The notes below the pieces were generated by a model, which was not told the DNA's origin, ran no database searches, and was given only the letters and a program-made list of their open reading frames with translations. From assembly GCA_963930655.1 (NCBI GenBank), contig OZ005609.1, forward strand, positions 15,759,001 through 15,823,000: a stretch of DNA of 64,000 nt, read 5' to 3'. The stretch comes from Myrica gale (lineage: Eukaryota > Streptophyta > Magnoliopsida > Fagales > Myricaceae). Below are positions 47,888 to 63,740 of the stretch, in pieces (the stretch's first letter is position 1; each line of letters begins with the position of its first letter). Position numbers and translations under genes: made by a program.

Positions 47888-50689
47888 GAAGCCGATTTAT
47901 TACAAGTATTGAGAAAGCATCGAGGAGCAATAGGCTGGACCATTGCAGATATCAAAGGAATTGATCCCTCAATTTGTACACGTAACATTTTTCTGGAGGA
48001 AGATGCAAGACCAGTTCGTGATGCACGGCGAAGATTGAATCCCATCATGAAAGAGGTGCTGAAGAAAGAGGTGCTGAAATTATTAGTTGTGGACATCATT
48101 TATCCTATCTCCGACAGCAAGTGGGTAAGCCCAACACAGGTAGTTCCAAAAAAATCTGGTTTAACTGTGATTGAAAATGCTAGTGGAGAGTTGATCCCTT
48201 CTAGGAAGGTAACGGGTAGGAGAATGTGTATCGACTACCGTAAGTTGAATTCGGTTAGTCGAAAAGATCATTTCTCATTACCTTTCCTGGATCAGACACT
48301 CGAAAAAGTAGCAGGTAATAATTTTTATTGCTTTCTTGATGGCTTTTCTGGATATTATCAAATTGCCATAACACCAGAGGATCAAGAGAAGACCACCTTC
48401 ACTTGTCCATTTGGTACTTATGCTTTTCGTAGAATGCCATTTGGTTTATGTAATGCACCTGCTACTTTTCAGCGCTGTATGATGAGCATTTTTTCTTACA
48501 TGCTAGATGATATGTGTGAAGTTTTTATGGATGAATTTTCTGTGTTTGGCAAATCTTTTGATGAATGTCTGAAAAATTTAACTGCTGTTTTGAAAAGATG
48601 TGAAGAGAAGAGTTTGCTGTTGAATTGGGAGAAATGTCAGTTTATGGTGAGTAGTGGTTTGGTACTTGGTCATCTAGTTTCTGAGCGTGGTATAGAGGTT
48701 GACAAAGCCAAGATAGAGCTGATTTCTCAATTACCTGTCCCTAGGACAGTGAGAGATATCCGGTCTTTTCTTGGCCATGCTGGCTTTTATAGGCGTTTTA
48801 TTCAAGGATTCAATAGTATCTCTAAACCATTATGTACTTTATTGCAAAATGATACTATTTTCTTGTGGACTGATGAGTGCCAACATGCCTTTGAGACCCT
48901 GAAGAAACACTTGACAGTTGCACCCATTATACAACCACCTCGGTGGGACTTGCCTTTTGAAATCATGACCGATGCTAGTGATTTTGCTCTTGGTGCCGTT
49001 CTCGGCCAAAGAGTGGATAACAAGCCTACTGTCATTTATTATGCAAGTCGTACTTTAAATGATGCTCAGAGAAACTATACCACCACCGAGAAAGAGTTGT
49101 TAGCTGTAGTGTTTGCTTTGGATAAATTCCGTTCTTATATTATTGGGTCGCCTGTTATTATTTTTACTGACCACTCTGCTTTGAAGTATCTGTTGGCCAA
49201 GAAGGACACTAAGCCTAGATTGATCCGATGGATTCCTCTTCTTCAAGAGTTCAACATTACCATTCGAGATAAAAAGGGAGTTGAAAATGTTGTAGCTGAT
49301 CATCTTTCTCGCTTGCAGCTATCTGATGTATCTTCATCTCTTCATCCCTTAAATGATGATTTTCCTGATGAGCATCTTTTTGCAGTGTCACGCCCTCCTT
49401 GGTTTGCGGATATTGTGAATTACCTTGTCACTGACCAAATGGCAGAGCACTGGGCAGTTCAGGACAAGCGTAAGTTTCTTGCAGAGGTACAACACTATTA
49501 CTTCGACAACCCTTACTTGTTTAAATATTGTTCTGATCAATTGGTACGTCGATGTGTGTCTGATGATGAGTTTACTTCTGTGATGCATTTCTGCCATAGT
49601 GGAGCGTGTGGAGGCCACTTTGCCGCAAAGAAAACTGTTTCCAAAATTTTGCAAAGTGGACTCTACTGGCCTACTATGTTTAAAGATGTTGAATCATTTT
49701 GCAAGGCATGTGAGCCTTATCAGAAAATTGGAAAAATTACAGCAAGAAATGAAATGCCTCTTTCCCCTATTTTAACTCTTGAAATTTTTGATTGTTGGGG
49801 AATTGATTTTATGGGACCTTTCCCAAATTCATTTGGAAACTCCTACATTTTAGTTGCTGTAGATTATGTGTCAAAATGGGTAGAAGCCATACCTTGTAGA
49901 AAAAATGATCATAAGGTTGTCATTCGTTTTCTGAAAGAATTGTTTGCACGTTTTGGCATGCCCAAAGCGATCATTAGTGATGGAGGTTTGCATTTTTGCA
50001 ATAAACCTTTTGAAAAACTCATGCAAAAATATGGGGTGACTCACAAGGTCTCTACTCCATATCACCCTCAAACTAATGGTCAAGCTGAGTTGGCCAATAG
50101 AGAGATCAAACTCATACTTGAGAAAACGGTCCGCCCTTCTCGAAAGGATTGGTCCGAAAAATTGGTTGATGCTCTCTGGGCCTATAGGACTGCATTCAAG
50201 ACTAATTTAGGGATGTTCCCTTATAGATTAGTTTATGGTAAGGCTTGTCATCTACCTGTTGAAATTCAACATCGTGCTTTATGGGCCATAAAACAGATTA
50301 ACTTTTCACTTGTTGATGCCAAAGGTTTAAGAAAGTTGCAGATTTCTGAGCTTGATGAAGCAAGGAGGGAAGCCTATGACAATGCCCGCTTGGCAAAGGA
50401 GAGGATGAAGTCATTGCATGACAAGAAAATTTCAGACAAACATCTTCTCCCTAATCAGCAAGTGCTTCTTTATAATTCACGACTGCATCTATTTCCTGGG
50501 AAGCTGAAGTCCCGATGGGGTGGCCCATACATCATTAAAGAAGTCCATTCTCATGGTGCAGTAGACATTGTTGATCCAAAAAATGGAAATATTTTCACAG
50601 TCAATGGACAACGTCTCAAGCCATTTATGACTCCCTTCAAACCAAATGAAGAAATCTTGCTTGTGCAAGATCCCAGGGGAGTCCTCTGA
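47888..50689 (+). CDS. Athila RT-RNase H-integrase, long open frame of ~930 residues
   Basis: Open from the codon after TAG 47885 to TGA 50687. [40 protein letters not shown]; the catalytic box is [10 protein letters not shown], with the second Asp changed to Glu. RNase [46 protein letters not shown]. Integrase zinc site: [17 protein letters not shown] with CKACEPYQ, where the last zinc Cys is Tyr. Core: [36 protein letters not shown] (Asp, Asp, Glu present). C-terminal [20 protein letters not shown]. Open but with two key sites altered, and no start ATG at the head, since it was part of a larger polyprotein. Confidence 0.92.
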   Translation, partial: EADLLQVLRKHRGAIGWTIADIKGIDPSICTRNIFLEEDARPVRDARRRLNPIMKEVLKKEVLKLLVVDIIYPISDSKWVSPTQVVPKKSGLTVIENASGELIPSRKVTGRRMCIDYRKLNSVSRKDHFSLPFLDQTLEKVAGNNFYCFLDGFSGYYQIAITPEDQEKTTFTCPFGTYAFRRMPFGLCNAPATFQRCMMSIFSYMLDDMCEVFMDEFSVFGKSFDECLKNLTAVLKRCEEKSLLLNWEKCQFMVSSGLVLGHLVSERGIEVDKAKIELISQLPVPRTVRDIRSFLGHAGFYRRFIQGFNSISKPLCTLLQNDTIFLWTDECQHAFETLKKHLTVAPIIQPPRWDLPFEIMTDASDFALGAVLGQRVDNKPTVIYYASRTLNDAQRNYTTTEKELLAVVFALDKFRSYIIGSPVIIFTDHSALKYLLAKKDTKPRLIRWIPLLQEFNITIRDKKGVENVVADHLSRLQLSDVSSSLHPLNDDFPDEHLFAVSRPPWFADIVNYLVTDQMAEHWAVQDKRKFLAEVQHYYFDNPYLFKYCSDQLVRRCVSDDEFTSVMHFCHSGACGGHFAAKKTVSKILQSGLYWPTMFKDVESFCKACEPYQKIGKITARNEMPLSPILTLEIFDCWGIDFMGPFPNSFGNSYILVAVDYVSKWVEAIPCRKNDHKVVIRFLKELFARFGMPKAIISDGGLHFCNKPFEKLMQKYGVTHKVSTPYHPQTNGQAELANREIKLILEKTVRPSRKDWSEKLVDALWAYRTAFKTNLGMFPYRLVYGKACHLPVEIQHRALWAIKQINFSLVDAKGLRKLQISELDEARREAYDNARLAKERMKSLHDKKISDKHLLPNQQVLLYNSRLHLFPGKLKSRWGGPYIIKEVHSHGAVDIVDPKNGNIFTVNGQRLKPFMTPFKPNEEILLVQDPRGVL

Positions 50690-51782
50690 CCTTTCCTTTT
50701 TGTTGCTTCTTTTTTTGTTTTGTTTTATTTCTTATTTGCATTTTGTTTTGTTCTTTTTTCTATTGCTCTAGTTGGCTGTGATTTTCTGTTGTTTTTCTTT
50801 TGGTTTGCGTCTCTCTGTTCCCATCTTTATTTTGTTTGCCTTTATGCTTTCACATTGAGGACAATATTTCATTTAGTTGGGGGGAGAGGATTTGCACGTT
50901 TTGCAATCATGCATATATTCATTTACACTTGTCAATACCATAGTGCATTTTACTGTGATTATGCTGAATTGCTGACTCCTAGTAAGATGGTGATGGTGGT
51001 TGAACTTTATTAATGCATGTTGACAACTTTATCCTTCTCAAGCATTCAAATTTGACATTGATGAAACATGAATGATGATGTGAACTCTCTGGTTTCAAAA
51101 TTTTGAAGTTTTCTGAGGTTGACCTCAGTATTAGCTCTCACAGGATGAAGGGCAAAACATTCTAAGAAATAGCTTTTTCTTCTACCTGATATCTCTCAGT
51201 AGACTTCATCTACATACCAATGACTAGAATAGAGAGAAGTACACTACAGGACTACTGAGTTGTGCTTTGAAAAAAAAAAGATAGAAAGAAAGAAAAAAAA
51301 AGAAAAGAATAAGAGCAAAAGAATAAGAGCAAAAGAAAGGGGCAACTTAAGTTGTTACTGAGTCAAGGGCTAGAAACGGTTGCCCAAACTTTGGGGGTTT
51401 GGAAAACTCAACAACCCTTAAGAACAGAGTTGGCGCGAAAACTGCTAGACCCTTCAGCTTTGAAGTAGTTAGGATCAATATTGATCAATCTTAAGGTCGA
51501 AACTCTTTTGGACAGCCAGTGGTAGAAATGAGGACTAAGAAAGAGTCAAGGTGATAAATTGTAACTTCTCTAGACGTTTTGCCTCAATCCTATTAAGAGG
51601 AGATACTAAGTATTTCAAAGATGCTGATATTGTTTGAAATTGTGAGAGGTAAAGTCATTGTGATTGAGAATTCTTTTGATTGACTGATATGCTTATGAAT
51701 GAATTGTTGTCTCAATGCATTATTTTGTTCAATTGCTTTTCGCTATTTTTGCTAAGGGACTAGCAAAAAGCTAGTTGGGGGG
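50690..51782 (+). other. Athila 3' internal region and polypurine tract
   Basis: Non-coding; T-rich then purine-rich (A/G runs 51270-51340). Ends in AGTTGGGGGG directly before the right LTR. The env-like ORF found in some Athila elements is not seen. Confidence 0.7.
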
Positions 51783-53203
51783 TGTGATTGTATCACAATT
51801 TTGCTAATTTATCACTTGAGAAAGTTCAACAATTACACCATTTCCACTAGAAAATGAGAAAATTATGCTTTGGACATTAGTATGAGGCGAATCGTTAATT
51901 TTGATAAAAGCAAGTGTAATTGAATAAATTTAAGTTATTTGTTTTCTCTCCTCTCACCATATTTTCAGCCATGTGCAGGAGATAAAAATTTGACAAAGGA
52001 GTGTGGGACCGAAACCTGTACATAGGCTGGAGACTTGAAACAAAAGAAGGCCCAAAACAAAAGAAGGCCCGAAACCTGTACATGGGCTGGACTTATGCGA
52101 TAGAACACCTGCAGGGAAAGAAAACCAGGAAAACTTGTACATGGGCTGGACTTATGTGATAGAAGACCCAGAATATGTGTTAGGCGTGAAAAGGAAAAAA
52201 AAGGGCAGCAATCGGTGGCCTTTGTTTGATGAGGTGGAATAAAAGTCACGGAAGGAAGGTAGGGTTTGGAGAATGCGGCAGATTTTATTTGAGTCAGCAG
52301 TTTTTGTTTTTTTAGACAGCTTAACTATTCGGTGACCTTGTTTTTCATTCGGCGGGCGGCTTTAGTTTTTCATCTGCTTTTGTTTTTCATTCGGTGGTTT
52401 TGTTTCTTTCGGTGCCTATTGTTATTCGTGGATACCAAGTGCTACGGAAGAAAGCTGGAAAGGGTTTTTGGCCTTGTATTCTTTTGGGTCGGTGGGAACC
52501 AAATTACCGAAGCTGGAAAGAAGAGGCAAAACGGCGCAAAGGGGGATGAAGCTCTCCTTGGCAGATTTGTTCTTTTATTTTCTTGTTCTTTGCTGCTATT
52601 TTAGACACCAATTTTCTTTGGTCTTTTGATTTATTTTTTTTTCACAATTTTTAGAATAAATCTTGTTGCATTAGGTTCTTTATTTGAGAGTTATTTTTAT
52701 TGCATTATCTTGCTGTTGTGTTGATCGAACCTTCTATTATTATTGCACTTTCACTTTAGTTGTAAAAATATTCCAGATTTGAGGTTGGATCGAATGCCAT
52801 GTTCCTTTTAATCTTTAGATTTGAGTTTTGTTTTGGTTAAATGATTAAAGTTCTATTTTATTTCTTTAATGTTAGATTAGTATTTAAGTTTGCGTTTATT
52901 AATTCCATCTCATGCTATTTAATTATCGTGTTTGATTGTTAGTTTTTCATTAATCTCCTAGCGTTTAGATTAATCACAAATCAAAAATCTCAAAAATCAT
53001 GGATGGTAACCTAAAACCAAACTTTTCCCTTTGTAAATATCATTTTCATTGTAAATAGAATATAGTTTTCGTTTATTGTAATGGTGATCGGAATAAAAGA
53101 TTGAACACATCGTTCCTTGTGGAGATGATCTAGGACTTCCCTAGTATTACTTGACAACCTCCTATGCTAGGGAGTAATTCGCTAATTATTTTTAGTCGAG
53201 TCA
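51783..53203 (+). repeat. Athila LTR, right copy
   Basis: 1421 bp, TGTGATTGTATCACA to CGAGTCA. It acts both as 3' LTR of the full copy and, by position, as 5' LTR of the partial copy that follows. Confidence 0.88.
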
Positions 53204-53209
53204 AGTTTT

Positions 53210-54213
53210 TGGCGCCGTTGCCGGGGAACGGTTAGTTCAATTGACATTATTTTTTCTTTATTTCCTTTTTACATTATTAGTTGTTGGTTTGTTAGTTCAC
53301 ACCCATACACTTGATATCACTCTCTTAGGCACTCATGTTTGATGAATTGGGCAAGAGACGATACACATAGGCTATATAGAGTGAATTCTGGTGATAGTGT
53401 GTATAGTGATAGTGTGCCAAGTGTTGAGTTGGACATTAATAGTAGTGATATAAACTCTGATTTGGAAAATTCTGCTACTGTTGAAGCTATGGCTGAACAA
53501 GCGCCTAGAACACTAAGAGATTATTTGCAGCCCACTCGCACCACAACACCATCATGCATTGCTTTACCTGAGGATGCTTCTAATTTTTCCATTAAGCATG
53601 GCATGATGTCAATAGTACCTCAATTCCATGGGATGGATTCCGAGAGTCCATACCAACATCTGACAGATTTTGAGCTTGCTTGCACTACTTTCATTACTAG
53701 AGCTACGACAGATGAATATGTTAAACTTCGTTTATTTCCTTTTTCTTTAAAGGATAAAGCGAAGATTTGGTTTAATTCTCTGAGATCAAATTCTATCTCT
53801 AGTTGGTCTGACATGCAACGTGAGTTCTTACATAAATTTTTTCCTTTTCAGAGAACTCAATTTTTGCAAGAGCAAATCAGCCACTTTATGCAGAGGAGTG
53901 ATGAAACCTTCCACTCTTGTTGGGAAAGATTCAAGGATTTAATGAACATCTGTACACATCATGGGTTTGAGTCTTGGAGGCTTGTCAACTACTTCTACAC
54001 TGCACTTACACCTGAATGCAAGCAATTTGTTCAGACTATGTGCATAGATGGCCAACACACTTCAGCAGTTCATGCAGATTCAGGCCACCACTAACAGTCA
54101 GAACACTCAAGCCATAAATGAGGTACGGGGTACTATTAATAAGATGAGTACGACATTGAGCACTCTTGACAGAGGAAAATTCTCAGCACAACCCCAGCCA
54201 AATCCTCAAGTAT
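53210..54213 (+). pseudogene. Second Athila PBS and gag, internally deleted and truncated
   Basis: PBS TGGCGCCGTTGCCGGGGA at 53210, ATG 53342. The gag is nearly identical to the first copy through CKQFVQTMC. Then it jumps from the equivalent of 45936 to 46598 (661 bp lost, GCA shared at both break points), continues 54045-54213 and stops at CTCAAGTAT, where MULE sequence begins. Confidence 0.9.
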
Positions 54214-54215
54214 TA

Positions 54216-58783
<4,568 letters not shown>

Positions 58784-59000
58784 GTGTTCCTCAATAAAGA
58801 CCGGGTTCCATGCAATTAGCAATAAAGATCGGGCATGTACGATTAAAACCGGGTTAACTTCTCATTTATTTGGTGGAAGAAGCGGGACTGTTGGATGGCC
58901 GATGTGGAGATCTCGACCGCAGCTCCACACCGCTTCACACGGTCCCGCTTAACACAATAACCCATCTCGTTTCCCACAACAACTCGGAACCACGGGGACC

Positions 59001-60796
59001 AATGCTACTGATTTCGATCAGTACGGTTGCCTTGAATCTCTTAAAAATTCTGCAAAAGCATTCAACAAACAATTGCAGACTCTGTCCGATGAACTGAGAT
59101 CTGAGATGATGAATGCCATGATTGTGTACGTGGATATATACACCATCAAAGACGATCTGATTGTCAATTCTGCAGAATATGGTATATGATCTTTATAACC
59201 AATTCTATTGCAGATTTTGGATTCCAATTCCAATTTTCTCATTTCAGTCGATCTGTTCCTGTCAATGGCGTATCTAGGATATAAAATGAGTGGGGTCAAA
59301 TTTTAAAGGGAAAATGACCAAAAAACATTTTCCCACGTAATGTAAAAAATATCTTAAAATTACAATATCACAAATTAAGAACTAAAAACATTAAAAATAA
59401 TGAAATACACTTACTGTGTGGATAATATGTGTGACACACTTTGTCCCAAAAGAAAACGAATGCAATTCTTGCCCCAAAAGAAAACGAATGCAATCTAAAA
59501 CCGATGTTAATCGAATGCGATAAGCATTCTCTTGCTCAAGCCCATGTGCGGATAATGTGTGACGATTCTTAACACCCATCAATAATTATCAAAAACCTAT
59601 TCATTATCTAAAACGAAGAAAACAAAACAAAACAAAACCATTTAAAATGCCCATCAGCATATGAGGAAGACAATTCTTAACACCCATCAATAATTATGGA
59701 GTTTGATGCCTATATGAAGATAAGAAATCTTCTTCTGTCAAAAAGTATTGGTGCATTCAACTATTTCTTGTTCAAAAATTACCTCAGTAATAAATTAGAT
59801 CAATCAAAAACAGTATTCTGTGCTTTACTTTCTAATCAGCAAATGATAAATTTGTGAGAACCTACATAATAAATTAGTAGGACCTATATAATTTATGTAT
59901 TAATGCAGTTATAGTGATAATGGACCGCACAAATGGAGTAGTCTAAAAATGGTGTATTTAGCAGGTCTCTATACATGGAAAATTTCCTGCATGTTTGGAA
60001 TAATAATAGATCAATGCCCTCACGAGGGTCAACCGACAATATTACAATGAAAAAAGTTAGTCAAGAACTTACTATGCTACAATATATGAATGAGAGAGAT
60101 CAGAGGCGGAGCTGGGCTTACCAGGGTTGGTCGCCAATAGTCTGCCATGGATGGTAAGCGTCCGGCGGGTGACGGCGGGCTGGGCAGTGGCAGCGAAAGC
60201 AGTGAGCTGTGAGCAGTGAGAGGGACTGATGAGGTGTTAGGGCTGAGGGAGACTCGGAGAGATTGCAGAGTGAGAAAGAGAGAGGGCGTGAGTAATTTTT
60301 TTTAAAAAAATATCAGTGGGTGAAACGGCGCCGTTTCACCCTCTAATTTTTAAAAAATTAAGCAAACAGGCCACACGGACTGGGTTAGTGGGTGCGCCCT
60401 CGTTGGCTAGTCCCGAATGCACTGGCCCTGGAAGTAGGCCTGGGTCAGTGTGGGCGGGCTTGATTCTTAATGACCAAAAAAAATTTACAAAATATTTTCT
60501 GAGCCTGTGGCGCCGGCCGCCCCCGCTCGCACCCCCTGGATCCGCCCATGGTTCCTGTTATAGGCTTTGAGAATCCGTTAATGGCCTGCTGTGGCTATGG
60601 TGGGCCGCCGTACAACTACAATCCCAATGTTAGATGCGGCTAAACTGGTTTCAATGTCTGCATTGAAGAATTAAGATACGTAAGCTGGGATGATGCTCAC
60701 TATACAGAAGCTGCCAATTTGATTTTCGCGTCCAAAATACACTCAATTCATTACTCTACACCTCAAATTGGTTTTGGCTACTTCCGTAATACCTAA
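59001..60796 (+). pseudogene. GDSL esterase/lipase, 3' half only, with internal stop
   Basis: GDSL enzymes hydrolyse esters in the secretory pathway or apoplast. Exon 59001-59181 reads TDFDQYGCLESLKNSAKAFN, LRSEMMNAMIVYVDIYTIKD, NSAEYG before donor G|GTATATG. Exon 60564-60796, after acceptor TTATAG, reads [25 protein letters not shown], a TAA (usually Gln), TGFNVC, then VSWDDAHYTEAAN with the catalytic Asp-x-x-His, and IHYSTPQIGFGYF to TAA 60794. The N-terminal half with the GDS serine block is absent. The 1.4-kb intron holds hAT-like debris. Confidence 0.85.
60101..60549. mobile_element. Possible hAT-type element in the GDSL intron
   Basis: CAGAGGCGGAGCTGGGC at 60101 and TGGATCCGCCCATG ending at 60549 look like opposed hAT ends, as in the two elements with clear TSDs. 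No TSD is found here. A palindrome ACGGCGCCGT lies at 60325. Confidence 0.4.
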
Positions 60797-60814
60797 CCAA
60801 TTTGGGACGTACAA

Positions 60815-62100
60815 TGTAAGCAGTGTATTGGACTCTATATACTTCTACATATATGTATAAAGCTCTAGAAGCTAAGCTGTTATACTTGTATAATTTAGTT
60901 GGTTAGTTCTGTTATACAGAAGACTCGTGTATATATAAACAGTTGTTATCTCTTTAATACAATACAACGAATTATTCAATTACACTTCCGATATGCTATC
61001 AAAGCATTTTCTCTGAATTCTCAAAGCTTTAGCAACTTTTCTTCCCTTACCAATTCTGTTTCTCGATTAACCACGGACAGGCTTCATGACTACAAAATCA
61101 GAATCTCCTTTACTTCAAGCACAAATCTCAAATCAATCTAAATCAAATTCCTTCACATCTATTAATGATAGTCCTTCAAACCCTTTGTTTCTACATCAGG
61201 CAAAGAATCTTGAAGCAGTGCTTGTGTCACAGCTTTTGCTCGGTGCATCAAACTATTCGACATGAAGTCGTTCAATGCTCATAGCCCTCACGATCAAGAA
61301 CAAATTAGTTTTCATTAATGGCAGTCTCAGCAAACAAAATCCTGAAAGATCTACTTATTTCAATTGGATCAGATGTGAAATAATGGTTACAACATGGTTG
61401 CTCAGCTCTGTTTCTAAAGAAATTGTTGGATATGTCATGTGCGTAGACTTAGCAAAGCAAGTATAGAATGATTTGAGAGAGCGTTTTACTCAGTCAAATG
61501 GTCCTCAAGTATTTCACACTCGACAAAATTTCTCAACTCTCACTCAAAGCAATGCCTCTGTAAGCAACTACTTTGCCAAACTTAAACTCTACTTGGACGA
61601 ATTGCAAGCTTATTGTCATATTGATACTTGTATAAATGGCTTATACTTCAAAGCAACAAAGTTCATCATTGCAACCCCAGTAACGTGAATTCATTTTTCA
61701 GTTCTTGATGGGTTTAGATGACAGATTCACCCATGCTCATGGTCAAATTCTTCTTTCTAACCCACTCCCAAACATCAACAAAGTCTTTTCCCTCATTATA
61801 CATGAGAAGGAACAACTTGGTACTCAGATCAATCGCACATAGTCTGCTGTAATGGCTATTAAGTCTGATAATGGTCAAGGAGCTAGAAGAGGTGGCAAGC
61901 CCTTTAATAACCTCAATGTACAAATTGTAGCAAAATTGAGCATACAATTGATAAATGTTATAGGCTACACGGATTTCCTCCTGGTTTTAAGTTTACTAAA
62001 AGCAAGAGCACTTCTGCTTAAATTGCTACCACAGATCAGGAGATAGGCAATCAACTTCTCCTCTCCACACATTCACCCTCCCTCATACCATTTTTTCAGG
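60815..62100 (+). pseudogene. Copia D: partial LTR and gag fragment
   Basis: A likely LTR tail (TATATAAACAG ... CAATACAACG) is followed by a PBS-like ATGCTATCAAAGC (60992-61004), a decayed form of TGGTATCAGAGC. Gag remnants: LVFINGSLSKQNPE (61305), FNWIRCEIMVTTWLLSSVSK, LDELQAYC, then ILLSNPLPNINKVFSLIIHE (61750), and a CCHC knuckle CTNCSKIEHTIDKCYRLHG (~61918-61975). Several stops and frame changes. It ends near 62100. Confidence 0.7.
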
Positions 62101-62179
62101 AAATCACCTTCATTCATCTGTTTTTACTATTTCTCCAAGTTCATCTATTTCTTTTGTTTACAATCGATATTTTGATGAT

Positions 62180-63740
62180 TTCAATCAATAGATTAAGCTT
62201 ACAAACTGGACATCTTCAAAGACAGAGACTTTTTCATCAACGAGCCAAAGACAATAAGATTGAAGATCAATAAGATGCAATGAACTCAAAAGTGAAGATT
62301 CAAGACCATAGGGTATATAACCTTGTAACTCTTAGTTTCACTTTTAATAAGGATTTGAATCAGACAATTACATATCTTTCAAATTGTGCATAATCTTCTT
62401 ATCACAAGATTGACAACCAAAATGCGCCTTAAGTATTTTCAAATCATCCTTATATATTAACTCGCAAGCCTTGGTTACTTTTGGGAAGTTGGTTTTTAAA
62501 ATTGAGAATTTATAAAATGTCAAAAAAAGAGCTTTTTAGTTATAGTGATCTATGAAAATTTTCTGTAGTGGTCGACCTTTACATGAAGTGGTCCACCAGC
62601 TGTAGTGGATGATGAAAATGATTTACAGGGGCAACCGGGTGCGTGGACAAAAATTTGATAGCATTCAAATTCTATGACTCCGTTAGGCAATGACTAGTTG
62701 AAGTGATCGACCAGTACATGAAGCGATCGACCGATACAATAGTAAAATTGTCAGATCGACCCCCAACGGCTAGAAATGACTAGTTTTGATATGTGACCTA
62801 TATAAAGACCTTCCTAGTGTCTACAAAAAGAGGAGAGCAACCACATATCATTTCTATAGCATGAGAAAGATCTTAAACCCTCTTATTTCATATTTCTCAT
62901 ACAATTCACACAAGTTACAATTTCTTATTTTTGTCATTGTGTGAAGCAAAGAGATATAACTTTTCATTTTTCTATCCACTATTTGAGAGTTTAATTCTTG
63001 TATCTTTTTATTCAAAAGAAACGATTCATTTAGTTAGGTTGTTCACTGAAGAAGAATCTTAGAGAGATATATCTCAAGCTTGGTTAGGTTGTGAGTAATG
63101 CGCCTAAAAAATCACTTGAGTTGTGAGTGTTGAGCTCGGGAAAGCACTTGTAAGGTTCTCTAGCAACCAAAAACTAGAGTGTACACTATTTGGAAAGTTA
63201 TGATGAGAATTTATTTTCAATCTATTGATTATGATTTGTGGTTATCATTGTGAATGGTCCTCATGTGCCTACAAAAAAGGTTGGAGAAGTGGAATATCCT
63301 AAGAACGAAAACGAATATAATGCAAATGATAAAAAGAAAATCTCTCTAGATGTAAGAGCAATGAACATATTGTATTGTGCATTAGATAGAGGATAGTTTA
63401 ATAGAATTTTATCTTGTTCAAATGCTAGAGATATATGGCATACTTTTTAGAAATTAGTCATGAAGGAACAAACCAAGACAAAGAGTCCAAAATAAGTATA
63501 TTTGTCCATAACTATGAGTTTTTTAAAATAAAACTAGAAGAATCTATTGGAGACATGTTTACTAGATTTACCAGCACTATAAATGCCTTGGATGCTCTTG
63601 GCAAATCTTATTCTAACTCCAATTTGGTGAGAAAAATCCGTAAGCCACTACCAAAGACATGGGAGGCCAAAGTGGCCATCATACAAGAAGCCGAGGACCT
63701 CACCAAGCTTCCTCTAGATGAGCCCATTTGGACCTCACTG
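62180..63740 (+). mobile_element. SIRE-like LTR-gag fragment, inserted in copia D
   Basis: 62180-63225 has LTR-like layout with the same phrases as the other SIRE-like LTRs (GTTGTGAGTGTTGAGCTCGG, GGTTCTCTAGCAACC). There is no PBS: LTR sequence runs straight into gag IDYDLW (63222). Gag: VNGPHVPTKK, NILYCALD, SHEGTNQDKESKISIFVHNY, MFTRFTSTINALDALGKSYS, KTWEAKVAIIQEAEDLTKLP, up to ~63735. GATCGACC/GGTCGACC motifs (62565-62755) replace the TGTCGACA motifs of the other LTRs. Confidence 0.65.

Larger units (their letters stand above)
43674..54213 (+). mobile_element. Athila-like Ty3/gypsy element plus a second, LTR-linked partial copy
   Basis: Order: LTR (43674-45095), PBS TGGCGCCGTTGCCGGGGA (45102), gag, protease, RT-RNase H-integrase (to 50689), ~1.1 kb 3' region, polypurine tract AGTTGGGGGG, LTR (51783-53203), then again PBS (53210) and gag (53342-54213) cut off at the MULE. 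The PBS and the form of gag and RT are those of the Athila lineage. No env-like frame is seen in the 3' region. The LTRs differ at about 2% by eye. No TSD can be read because the right end is missing. Confidence 0.9.
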
